In this document: positions 1-8,085 of the stretch, in pieces
Numbering within the stretch: position 1 is the first letter of the stretch
Layout: each line of letters begins with the position of its first letter
Assembly: GCA_015501585.1 (NCBI GenBank)
Contig: JADNRY010001346.1
Span: 1-11,585, forward strand
Source: Rhodocollybia butyracea
Lineage: Eukaryota; Basidiomycota; Agaricomycetes; Agaricales; Omphalotaceae
Direction: 5' to 3'
Length of the DNA stretch: 11,585 nt
Notes under the pieces: generated by a model
The model's input: the letters and a program-made list of their open reading frames with translations, nothing else
Told to the model about the DNA's origin: nothing
The model's database searches: none
Translations under genes and position numbers: made by a program

Positions 1-36
1 CAGCGATTGAGCGCTAAAATTAGCGCCTAATCGCTG
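1..36. repeat. Near-perfect hairpin at the window edge
   Basis: Two 17-base arms (1-17 and 20-36) are inverted copies with two adjacent mismatches, separated by the bases AA. The core is AGCGCTAA/TTAGCGCC and the outer ends are CAGCGATT/AATCGCTG. Because it starts at base 1, it could be the end of a longer foldback or MITE-like element that continues outside the window. It lies outside the CACTA-type element. Confidence 0.7.
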
Positions 37-72
37 TGAGCTGTCCACAACCTCAAACATGTGTGGCAGTAC

Positions 73-76
73 TTGT
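73..76. other. Candidate target site duplication, left copy (TTGT)
   Basis: The four bases before the left CACTA end are TTGT, and the four bases after the right TAGTG end (10948-10951) are also TTGT. Most CACTA elements make 3-bp duplications, and the flanking 3-mers here (TGT and TTG) do not match. The 4-bp match would suit a Chapaev-like member of the same superfamily, or be chance (about 1 in 256). Confidence 0.45.
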
Positions 77-111
77 CACTATGGGAAGGAAAAACAATTA
101 ATATGATTGTC
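77..111 (+). repeat. Left terminal inverted repeat
   Basis: It begins CACTATGGGAAGG and ends TGATTGTC. It matches the reverse complement of 10913-10947 at 32 of 35 positions, with differences at repeat positions 6, 13 and 24. The inner 8 bases are already the first copy of the subterminal motif. Confidence 0.87.
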
Positions 112-650
112 CCAAAACACAATCTAAATGATTGTCTTGCACTCATATTGATTGTCTGAACCATTTGTAATGATTGTCCAATTTACTGAAAAAGATTGTC
201 TTATACCTTTATATTGATTGTTTGAGCCAATCTTATTGATTGTCTAAACCAATCTTATTGACTGTCTGAATCAATCTTATTGATTGTCTGAACCAATCTT
301 AATGATTGTCTAAATCACTCTTAAAGGTTGTTTGAACTACTTTCAATGATTGTCCTAGTCTTTCAATATGATAGTCTGAACCACTCTATATAACAGTTCT
401 GAACTATCTAAATGATTGTCAAAAACACTCCAAATGATGGTATCAAACACTCCAATTGACTGTTCAGGACACTCAAAATGATTGTTTTTGGAAATGGGTC
501 ACAGTGTCTTGAGACAATCATTTGGATTGTTCAGCAATCATTTGAGCTGTTTTGGACACTCTTTTCAAGTGTCTTGGACAACTATTCTGAGTGTATGTAG
601 CAATCATTTGGAGGGTCTTACACAATCACTTTGATGATTTTCAAGTGCTT
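100..650. repeat. Left subterminal array of TGATTGTC motifs
   Basis: Exact TGATTGTC occurs at 104, 129, 149, 171, 237, 281, 303, 347 and 413, with many one-base variants between them. The clearest block is a 22-bp tandem repeat whose CTTATTGAT-like units start at 232, 254, 276, 298 and 320. From about 505 on the motif turns to the opposite strand (GACAATCA at 513, AATCATTTG near 536 and 603). Such arrays are typical transposase-binding subterminal regions of CACTA elements; binding here is inferred. Short open frames in this stretch look like by-products of the repeats. Confidence 0.85.
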
Positions 651-1000
651 TTGAAGGGTCTCATATGCTCATATGACAGTAAAGTATATTCACTACATAT
701 ACATTCTACAAGTACAGGAGGGATGAGAAGAGAGAGACTTATCTTGAATTTTAGAATACGCTCAAGAAAAGATTACTGTAACTGGAGCCCAAGCAAAAAA
801 TAACTCAGCTCAATGTTGTAACAGGTCATCATAAAAGCATGACTGCATAAATGAGTGCTTATTAAGAACATAGAACAAAGAGATGTGCAGAACTTACAGC
901 TTGAATGATGGGTCACACACACCATAAGAAAAGGTACCTAGAATTGAGGCCGGAAGGGCATTAGAGAACTTTTGCACCGCCTTCAGAAGAAATTTACTGA
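651..1000. other. Transposon interior, no recognised gene
   Basis: A/T-rich unique sequence. On the minus strand an open stretch (894-1100, 68 codons) ends at a good splice-donor-like string, CTGTAAGTTC near 901-892, so a broken or captured exon is conceivable. Its product matches no family I recognise and I see no supporting upstream exon. Nothing else stands out. Confidence 0.4.
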
Positions 1001-1530
1001 ACGTACGTAGAGAGAACAGGCGCCACACAGAATTTTTTGGAAGAGCAATGGCGTCCAGCACGGCCACCCGTGAGGATGGCAAAATCATGATTAATGGCAA
1101 GGTGGACGTGTGTTGGAATGACCCAAGTAACCACTACACTACACAACGGCGGTGCTGAACGGATATGGAGAGAATGGGCAAGCAATGGCTTCTGGCACAG
1201 CCGCCGGTGAGAGTAGCGAAGTCATAATGTTAACCAACCAAGTAACCGCCCTGTAACAGTGTTGACCCGCTGAACACACACGAAGGGAGCCAGCCTGCTG
1301 AGCATAGGTGGAGAGAATGGGTGAGTGGAAAGTTTTTTGTGGGGTTGGCTGCCGGCATGGCCGGGGGAGACGAAGTCGTGATTAGCAGCAATGTCGACGT
1401 GGGTCAGGGCCTAAGTAGGTGCGGCACAACAGCGTTGACTCGCTGAATGCACGTGGAGAGAATGGGCTGGTGAGGATCGGGAGTTTGTGGTTAGCGGCGA
1501 CGTGGATGTGTCAGAATGGCCGAGGCGGTC
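1000..1530. repeat. Diverged ~145-158-bp tandem repeats (about 3.5 units)
   Basis: The marker GGAGAGAATGGG or a variant recurs at about 1008, 1166, 1309 and 1454, giving spacings of 158, 143 and 145 bases. Other blocks recur in the same order: GAAGTCATAATG / GAAGTCGTGATT; GTTGACCCGCTGAACAC / GTTGACTCGCTGAATGC; and TGGACGTGTGTTGGAATG / TGGATGTGTCAGAATG. The units are G-rich on this strand and have diverged considerably. No consistent protein frame runs through them, so they look like a noncoding minisatellite inside the DNA transposon. Confidence 0.7.
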
Positions 1531-2670
1531 GCCGCACCACACCCGCTGCTAGTCGATAAGCGGCAATGCAAGGGCCATTGCTTGCCCTGAGGCAAGGGCG
1601 TATCAAGCTTGTGCGCCCAGGAGAGACCGGGGTGCGGGGGGGTTGTAAGGAAAGTAAGGTTTGTTGCCTCTGGCTAGAGCGGTGCTTTGAACGGCGGCTG
1701 GCACTATGTCAAGACAATCCGGCCGCCGGCAGAGTTCACCTGAGGAAGACAACTAGGAATTGGTAAGTGCATGGTGGCGGAAAAGAGAGATATCAGGAGT
1801 GTACCAAGACCTCGGTCAGAACCCTTTGCCACCACATTTTCGGTGCACCGGCGGGTAGTAGCACTCAACCATAACCTCGTTGTAGTCATTTCACGGAGGC
1901 CAGCGTAACAAGAGAAGTGTGGGTAGTGTGAACCGGGTTGAAACAACTCTTGGAATACCAGAGTAAGCTCGTTGTTAAGAGGAGGGAATAGTAAAGCCGT
2001 ACCTTTGGTGGTGGCATGGGCAGACAAGCTAGCATTAATGGAGTGTGAAGGCATGCATGGCGGTAATGCAGCACATTAAGAGACGGCCTAAGTAATTGTG
2101 AAGCACCACATGGACACTCAGACATCCAATGAGAGCAGATAAGAGGCTAAAAAATTGAGAATTCCACGTTAGTTTGAGTATAGAGTTACCCACAAAAAAA
2201 ATGTTCACCTCACCAGACAAGATGGTCACATCCGGATCTGTACCTCCATTAAACAACATAAGCGGAACATATTGTCTTGACGCTAAGAGCGCAGCCAGAG
2301 GAATAGGCTGTATGAGGTTGTACATTGGTGGATGTGCTGCGGTAAGTTCAACTGACATGATCATGTGATCTGTCACTTGTGTTCTGTTTGTTCCGCTCGT
2401 ACCGCTTGTCCCGCACATTCCGTGTCGCCGAAGCTGCAGTGGGTGTGCCTCAAGAAGCTCCAAAAGAAAGCAAAGCTGGCATTGAGATCATGTCAAATCA
2501 TTCACTCCACTTTGCAAACTTGATAAAGATAAAATGTATCGAGTCGAGCGCCCAGAAAGGAATAACAGTCGTTTCGTTTCTATCATTCCTGTCACTTATA
2601 TCTCACAAGAGTGCTTATAAGGGCATGCAGACATGGAAGTATGTATGAAAGATGGGGTAAGATGTACTTG
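1531..2670. other. Transposon interior, unrecognised; possible decayed minus-strand gene
   Basis: No family is recognised in any frame. The best hint of coding is on the minus strand: an open stretch at 2463-2035 contains an intron-like segment with a GTGAGG donor near 2214, a CTAAC branch-like string near 2174 and a TTTTTTAG acceptor near 2146. Further open stretches follow toward 1704, in other frames. This could be a captured host gene fragment, as CACTA elements often carry, but there is no motif support. A 12-bp perfect palindrome lies at 2355-2366. A TATA-like CTTATAAGGG lies near 2614. Confidence 0.3.
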
Positions 2671-2907
2671 GGGGAAGCAACAGCGTTGCTAGCTGTTATT
2701 CAAGTGGGCCGCCCGAGTCATGTGACCTGCGGAATACGTCGGTGAAGTGTTTCCGTTCCCTGACAGCAGCTTGTGGCTCACTTATAAAGGCACGCAACTT
2801 TGTTGGTACTTAACTATTAATGTATATAGTTGAACTTGTACTTCTTCAGTTAAGTTTGAATACATTTGTCTAAAATGCACAGCCACCTCGCAGTACAACC
2901 GTATACG
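2671..2907 (+). promoter_or_regulatory. Promoter-like or LTR-like stretch just upstream of the retrotransposon
   Basis: It contains a TATA-type box (CTTATAAAGG, about 2780-2789) preceded by GTCATGTGAC, an E-box-like palindrome, near 2718. It then has an AT-rich tract. The box resembles CTTATAAGGG about 170 bases upstream, both followed by GCA(C/T)GCA. It could be the promoter of a lost gene of the DNA transposon or a truncated LTR; I found no matching LTR ends or duplication. The last 8 bases, 2900-2907, form the palindrome CGTATACG, which abuts the retrotransposon end. Confidence 0.3.
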
Positions 2908-3064
2908 ATGTGCCAGATGCCGTGGTGACCAAGCACGGCATCAACGTCCAGCGGAGCGGGAAGCAGAAAGCTGTGCTGCGCTTTTCGTTCCCGCTCACAG
3001 TCACCGACTCGTTGCCGCAGCCAGTGCACACAAAACAGACCATCGGTCTGACTCTCTGTTTCTC
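2908..3064 (+). repeat. Split direct repeat A1 (left end of the retrotransposon)
   Basis: It matches A2 at a constant offset of 4,770 bases. Differences are A/G at 2965/7735 and T/C at 3013/7783. It contains a perfect 6-bp-stem hairpin (CAGACC, loop ATC, GGTCTG, 3036-3050) near its inner end. The frame of the gag gene stays open through the whole repeat but has no ATG before 3096, so the repeat is probably promoter and 5' leader. Confidence 0.95.
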
Positions 3065-3612
3065 TTCTTATTTATTCTGGCATAATTATCCTACGATGGC
3101 CGTCAGTAATAACGCACCTCCTGCTCATAACGGCCCACCGGGTCATCTGAACAATTTTCCTATGCCTGGCGAAAATCCATCATCGCAGCAGCGTGCACCC
3201 GGCTCTGCTACCACGCCTTCATCTTCATCGGCTCCTCGCTTGTCAACTGGCTCATCAGACACTGGTGTCGATTCCTCGACAATTCGACAATCTGGCCCTG
3301 CCAATGCAGGTTCGACTCCATCAGGGGGATTGCCGACTGCGGCTACCCGCGCGGCTGGGCATGCTCACCCTGGAAATCCTGGCGGTACGGCGGCGCTCCC
3401 AGGTAACGCGAATGCAAGTAACCCATTCATGGTCTCCCAGGGGCTCACTTTTAGCACGCGGGAGGACATGGAGGCACACATAGCTGCCTGCATTGAGGCT
3501 GGGATACGGGGTGCTTCATCTGTGTCTTCTTCCTCTTCCTCACCTGTGAAAGGCGACAAGATGGTAATACCAGCCATTGAGATTGGATACGTAGGCAACA
3601 GATTCGATACAG

Positions 3613-3882
3613 GTGAGCTCCTTTCTTCTTTATCTCCGGTTTCGGGCACTCTGGCCCTTAAGGGAGCATTCGGGCTCCTTCGGTATACGGAATAAAGGGA
3701 GCATTTGGGCTCCTTCGGTACATGGAACATAGCTTCCACTGTTTTCTTTTTGGGACATCCTGGTTCCTTCGGTTTTTGGGATGTACAGGTCCCTTCTGTC
3801 TTGTTCCCTCTGTACTCGGAACACCCGGGTTCTGACTGTTTCCCCTGTCTGGAGCTGCTTGCTCATTATACCTTTCCTTCAG
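3613..3882 (+). other. Probable spliceosomal intron in gag, containing a 35-bp tandem repeat
   Basis: The donor is ACAG|GTGAGC at 3613 and the acceptor is TTTCCTTCAG at 3882, with a CTGAC branch-like string near 3833. Splicing keeps the frame: codon GGT is formed across the junction. Without splicing, exon 1 meets a TAA at 3693-3695. At 270 bases it is long for a basidiomycete intron (usually 50-100). Part of the excess is a tandem repeat AGGGAGCATT(C/T)GGGCTCC..., with units at 3661-3695 and 3696-3730 and decayed CCTTCGGT-bearing copies after that. Confidence 0.72.
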
Positions 3883-4327
3883 GTATCCCAGAGAAGGTCA
3901 GGAAGCTTGTTTTGAAGTATGATTACGTCCCGCTGCCGCTTCTGTTGCTGGCCAATCGCCGTCAGTCCAATCAGTCCACTGCATTTGCCTTTGACGCCAC
4001 CACTGGTGCCTTGACTTCATCAGAGGCCCCCGCCGACAGAACTGTGGAGTTTGCCCTTGCTCCTCATGATTGGCAGGGATGTCTGGAATCACTGGTCAAG
4101 GCGGTTGTGGAGATACAGGGGCCTGTGGTTGGGGCCAGGTGGGAGGCTCATGCTGGAAATTGCGTGAACATTGGACGGAGTGTGGACTGGAAGCTTGCCA
4201 TGCGCTACGACGCGGATTTCCGTCACACCGTATCTGTGGATAACCGCGTCGACATTGGCATCTATGACCAAGCTCGATTGGATCTCGTTCGGACTAGGGT
4301 GGCTGTGGAGGACTCCCTATCCTCTAG

Positions 4328-4678
4328 ATCAGGGCTTCCAGTGTTGGGCCGGGTCGTGCATCCAACAGCCGCGGGAAGTCAGGACAGCGACTGTCTCCAT
4401 ACCCAAAATCCAGTCTCCCGAGCTTTCGTTGCGGAGCAGCCGGTTGTCGCCCAATCAGCTGCTCTGCAGAAAAGACAATCGCTGGTTGCCCCTGTGCGCG
4501 ACTCACCAATGATTCCCAATACCCCAATAGCCTCATCAGTGCTGCGGGCCGGAACTACTGTTTCAATTATGCCCGTACCTCTTCGTGCGCGCAAGGCCCC
4601 GACTGCCCAAACGTGCATGAGTGCTCTTTGTGCGGAACAGGTGGTCACGGCGCAGCTTCCTGTCCACACCTCAAATGA
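4328..4678 (+). other. Zinc-finger module of gag, in a different frame from the surrounding ORF
   Basis: This frame (starting 4328, stop TGA at 4676) contains cysteines at codons 4559, 4586 and 4604 and histidine at 4616, which is C-X8-C-X5-C-X3-H. It then has Cys 4622, Cys 4631, His 4646 and Cys 4661, which is C-X2-C-X4-H-X4-C. The first spacing is the textbook CCCH finger and the second the retroviral Gag zinc knuckle. A further Cys cluster lies upstream (about 4430-4463). Two canonical spacings in succession are hard to get by chance, so this is real coding sequence. The upstream stop in this frame is the TAG at 4325. Confidence 0.85.
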
Positions 4679-6314
4679 TCATCCTCAGGACCCACGTTGG
4701 GTGGCCACACCTATCGACGCGGTAAAGCTGCGGGCCACTCTAGAATCCTTTGGTATTATGGATGACTGGAGGCACGTTGTAGATGGTGTGGTAAACGGTT
4801 TTGATGTTGGCGTGAGAGGTCCCCTCTCACGCACCTATTTATTTCGAGAATCATCGTTCTTCTCAGCTTGATCCCACTTTCATTTCTTCGTATATTGCAC
4901 AGGAGGAGGCGGCTGGACACTACTCTCGTGCTTACTCCCCTGCAGAACTGGAGTCTATCATAGGGCCTTTTCGCACTTCTCCCTTTGGCCTGGTCCCAAA
5001 ACCAGGCTCAAACTCCTTTCGCTTGGTGCAGGATATGTCCTACCCTCGAAACTCCAATATCCCTTCTGTGAACAGCGGTATCGATGTGGACAGTTTCCCC
5101 ACCGAGTGGGGGACCTTTGCGGATACCTCTGCACTCATACTATCACTGCCCGATGGTTGCGAGGCAGCAACTTTCGATATCAAGGCGGCATACCGGATTA
5201 CTCCCACCCGGCTGGACCAGCAACATGCCCTGTGTTTGTGGTGGGAAGGGAAAGTCAGGCTCGATTTTGCTGTTTGCTTTGGAATAGCCTCGAGCGCTGG
5301 CGTGTTTGGGTCATTAGCAGACATGCTCGTGGCCATCTACAAGAAATGGGGTATCCGTGGTTTATTAAAGTGGGTCGACAACTTCTTTGCGATCCGCTTT
5401 CCTGGTCAGTCTTGGACCGAGGACAAGTTCATTGCCTTGACCGCTGCCTTTGGGGTGCCTTGGAGTGTAGAGAAGACTCGGAAATTCTCCACTTCCCAGC
5501 AGTACATTGGCTTTATCTGGGACTTGGCTCGTCGGGTTGTCTCCTTGCCAGAAAAGAAGCTACAAGTGGTCAAGCAGCTGGTGCGGGCCTGGCAGGTTCC
5601 AGAGGCTTCGTTCTCTGCTCGCTCCAAGGGAAATTGATTCATGTTTCCTGTATTTACCCGCTAATCAGGCCTTTCCTTTGCTCGGCTGGTCGATTTGCTC
5701 AGGATTTCTTGTCACACCGAGCCCACTTGAAAGTGCCGCGCAGGCTTTCGCAGGATCTCTCTTGGATCCAATGGCTGCTCGATACACTCCCCAACGAGAT
5801 GCCGTTGGCACCTCCCATGCCTATCGATCTTGGCTGCTGGGGGGACGCGAGTTCCTCGTATGGGGTAGCAATCGTGGTAGGGGAGTATTGGGCGGCTTGG
5901 CATTGGGCTCCTGGTTTCAGGGTTGGGCCAGGGCTGCGATTCGACATTGGTTGGGCGGAGGCTGTGGCAGTGGAGTTGGTTCTCTGTGCAGTTGTCTCTC
6001 TGAGCTTGCTTCAGTCCTACCCCAAATGGTCAACATTCCGATTGCGCTCCGACAACACTGGCGTAGTGGGCAGCTTGCGGAGGGGCCGCTCGAGGAGCGA
6101 GGAAGGGAATCGCGTTTTAAAACACATTTATTCCCTTCTTGCACAAAACGAGCTGTTGGTCGCTCCAGAATACATGCCTTCAGCCGAAAATATATCCGAC
6201 CCTCTTTCCCGTGGGGATGTTGAAGGTTTTCTATGGAGATTCCCTTCAGTGTGCTTGCACCTTACCCTCAGCCTCCCGGCTCATTTGCAGGACAGACTGG
6301 TGCCAGTTTCATAG
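4679..6314 (+). pseudogene. pol: Reverse transcriptase-RNase H (pol) of the Ngaro-like element, with two compensating frame changes and an active-site substitution
   Basis: Copies element RNA into DNA. Coding runs in one frame from about 4680 (WVATPID..., NGFDVGVRG near 4797-4820) to 4823, shifts at the CCCC run 4821-4824, continues in the next frame to about 5624, then returns to the first frame to a TGA-independent end at 6314. RT landmarks: GPFRTSPFGLVPKPG (about 4963-5007), motif A FDIKAAY with Asp at 5176, motif B FGIASSAGVFG (5278-5310), and motif C at 5371-5385, which reads WVDNF where WVDDF is expected. RNase H carries Asp 5844 (WGDAS), Glu 5958 (WAEAVAVEL), Asp 6051 (SDNTG) and Asp 6198 (SDPLSRGD), so its catalytic set looks complete. 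No methyltransferase domain follows, which agrees with Ngaro rather than DIRS proper. The two indels and the active-site Asn make the enzyme inactive. The first codons could also be fused to gag, since that frame is open from 3705. Confidence 0.9.
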
Positions 6315-7513
6315 TGCTGCCAGCAGCGCGTGCGACCCGTATTATGCCAGCACCCGATGTTTCTGCTGTACGGGTTATTGAGACCATTGGTCATCTGGAT
6401 CCACGTCCATCCCCGCTTCGCCCAAGCTGTTCTGCAGTCGACCGGATGTTCAAGTGGCGTGGGGTTCACATCCCTCCTTCCCCTGTTCTCGACAATCCCC
6501 TCCTCCGCTACCTGCTGGACATTGCAATGATGGAGTCATTGAGTGATACAACGAGCGTCGGTTCGGCCCTTAGGAAACTTCATATCTTCTATGATATCTT
6601 CTCGGTCCCGGAGTCAGAGTGGCTGCCCGCATCCCCGGCACTCCTGCACTCATTTGCCTTATGGGCAGCAGCGGATCCGGACCCGCTCGACCCTGGCTTC
6701 CCATCCCTTGTACCATGGGAGACTGTGGCCGCAGAAACAGTGGGTAAATACTTGTCGGGCATAAGGGCCTGGCATATAGCACAGGGTTGGCCTCCCCCGT
6801 TATCTGATGCAGATGCCGAGAGAATTCGATTTTGCCTGAGAGGTCTGGCAAAAATGCAGAAATCCCGGCGCTCAAGACCTCCAAGGCCTCCAATCACTAT
6901 TACTATGATGCGGGCCCTCCGGCTATCACTTGATCTGTCGAACTCTTTTGACGCTTGTGTCTGGGCGGCTTGCTGTTGTGCATTCTGGGGTCTCATGCGT
7001 TTCGGTGAGGTCACTGTTCGCTCGCGCGCCGCATTCTCCCCTTCTGATCATTTAACACGTTCAAACACGCATGCCTTGACAGACTCTTATGGGAAGGCAT
7101 ATCTTAGGCTGGACCTGCCCCGCGCCAAAACGGCTGATCCAGGTAAAGGCCAGTCAGTTTATTTGTCTACGGGTGGGGACACTTGCCCCAAAGGAGCTCT
7201 GGACAACCTTTTGACAGTTTGTCCTGCGGGGGCTAACAGCCCTCTGTTCTCCTGGCGGGACAGGTTTGGGGTGGTTTGACCTTTGACTAGGGATGCGGCA
7301 CTGGCCAGAGTTAACGGTATTCTTGGTTCCCTTGGTTGGGGAAATTCATTTGGCCACTCCTTTCGCATTGGAGGTGCGGCATATCTACTGGGTCAGGGTG
7401 TGAGTCCGGAAATTGTCCGTATTGCCAGTCGTTGGAGGTCTCTGGCCTATGAGCTTTATATTCGTGCCTTCGAGGATGTTATATCATCCCACTTGGCGGG
7501 TGTTGGCCGTTGA
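6233..7513 (+). pseudogene. Tyrosine recombinase (integrase) of the Ngaro-like element, interrupted by an in-frame stop
   Basis: This enzyme would insert the circular DNA copy through a Tyr-DNA intermediate. The frame overlaps the end of the RNase H by 82 bases in a different frame. Start candidates are ATG 6233 (426 codons in total) and ATG 6344 (MPAPDVSAV), which lies where conserved-looking sequence begins. Catalytic residues, numbered from 6233: Arg256 in LMRFGE, Lys299 in RAKTAD, His375 and Arg378 in GHSFRIGGA, and Tyr409 in AYELYIRAF. A core-binding region with VGKYLSGIRAWHIAQGWPPP precedes them. A TGA at 7277-7279 (codon 349) separates Lys299 from the HxxR box and the tyrosine, so the product would be cut before the active site is complete. 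The rest stays open to 7513. An Arg codon CGA is the likely ancestor of the TGA. Confidence 0.92.
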
Positions 7514-7577
7514 CAGCCCCTTGTGCTTGGTTGGGCTTTGCGTCGCGTTTGCTAGCAGGTTGGTCACAAGTGGCTCC
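7514..7577 (+). other. 3' untranslated stretch before repeat B1
   Basis: Sixty-four bases between the recombinase stop and B1. No feature is visible beyond a GC-rich composition similar to the genes. Confidence 0.4.
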
Positions 7578-7677
7578 TGGTTGGGTGTGCTACCAAACCA
7601 CTCCGCGGTCCGCGTTAGCGCCTAAGCCCAACTTCCAAGCTCCTACATCTCTCACACTGCTGCAAGACGACGCTGGA
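7578..7677 (+). repeat. Split direct repeat B1
   Basis: Identical to B2 at an offset of 508 bases except G/A at 7669/8177. It contains CCGCGGTCCGCG, able to form short stems. Its last base is directly followed by A2, so the B1-A2 border 7677/7678 preserves the circle junction that joins the two ends of the element. Confidence 0.95.
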
Positions 7678-7834
7678 ATGTGCCAGATGCCGTGGTGACC
7701 AAGCACGGCATCAACGTCCAGCGGAGCGGGAAGCGGAAAGCTGTGCTGCGCTTTTCGTTCCCGCTCACAGTCACCGACTCGTCGCCGCAGCCAGTGCACA
7801 CAAAACAGACCATCGGTCTGACTCTCTGTTTCTC
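7678..7834 (+). repeat. Split direct repeat A2
   Basis: Second copy of A1, with 155 of 157 bases identical. Its start defines the left end of the element, since the match to 2908 begins here and stops one base earlier. It ends at TCTGTTTCTC, after which the sequences diverge completely. Confidence 0.95.
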
Positions 7835-8085
7835 CCATCCTCTCCCACCCCTTCTTGCGCCAGTTTCTTTTGCTCATGCCTGCTCACTCCTCGTAACTGT
7901 GACATACACCACTCCTGGTAACTTCAAAGTGCGCGATCTTAACTTTAAAATACGAGCCCTGGTAACTTTAGAATACATGTTCTCAGATACACCTTACTCA
8001 TTCCTGATAATTACGTTAAATACAAGAATTGCTTTGTTCTTATATCAGCGTTCTGCACAGTCACAGAGTCATGGAGCTAGCGGTG
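7835..8085 (+). other. Spacer between A2 and B2
   Basis: 251 bases, unique in the window, starting with a pyrimidine-rich run and becoming A/T-rich. The string CTGGTAACTT occurs twice, near 7914 and 7959. No reading frame of note. This position matches the internal region between A2 and B2 in other Ngaro elements. Confidence 0.6.

Larger units (their letters stand above)
3096..4678 (+). pseudogene. gag: gag-like protein of the Ngaro-like element, with one probable intron, frame-disrupted
   Basis: Probable structural nucleic-acid-binding protein of the retrotransposon. The chosen start is the first ATG after repeat A1. Exon 1 (3096-3612) encodes about 172 residues, low-complexity and rich in Ser, Pro, Gly and Asn. 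It is followed by a short conserved-looking segment containing STREDMEAHIAACIEAGI. Removing the intron at 3613-3882 joins exon 1 in frame to the run starting IPEKVRKLVLKYDY, and on to DIGIYDQARLDLVRT (about 4250-4300). At about 4300-4328 the coding signal moves to another frame. That frame is open from 4328 to a TGA at 4676 and carries a CCCH finger and a CCHC knuckle with exact spacing. The longest open frame here runs past them without any zinc ligand pattern. The switch could be an indel or a second small intron ending at the CTCTAG at 4322-4327. Confidence 0.75.

Noticed and set aside
1510..1535. GTCAGAATGGCCGAGGCGG resembles the 5' end of a leucine or serine tRNA gene.
   Set aside because: No anticodon arm, T-loop (GGTTCGAATCC type) or matching acceptor strand follows, and the same place in the neighbouring repeat units has a related non-tRNA sequence.
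2671..2907. A solo LTR.
   Set aside because: No paired TG...CA ends with a 5-bp flanking duplication could be found, so only a promoter-like label is kept.
3365..3739. Minus-strand open frames opposite gag exon 1 and the intron.
   Set aside because: Mirror frames of a GC-rich plus-strand gene and of the intron minisatellite; no recognised domain.
4171..4512. A 113-codon plus-strand frame over the gag region.
   Set aside because: No domain or residue pattern; the neighbouring two frames hold the gag core and the zinc fingers.
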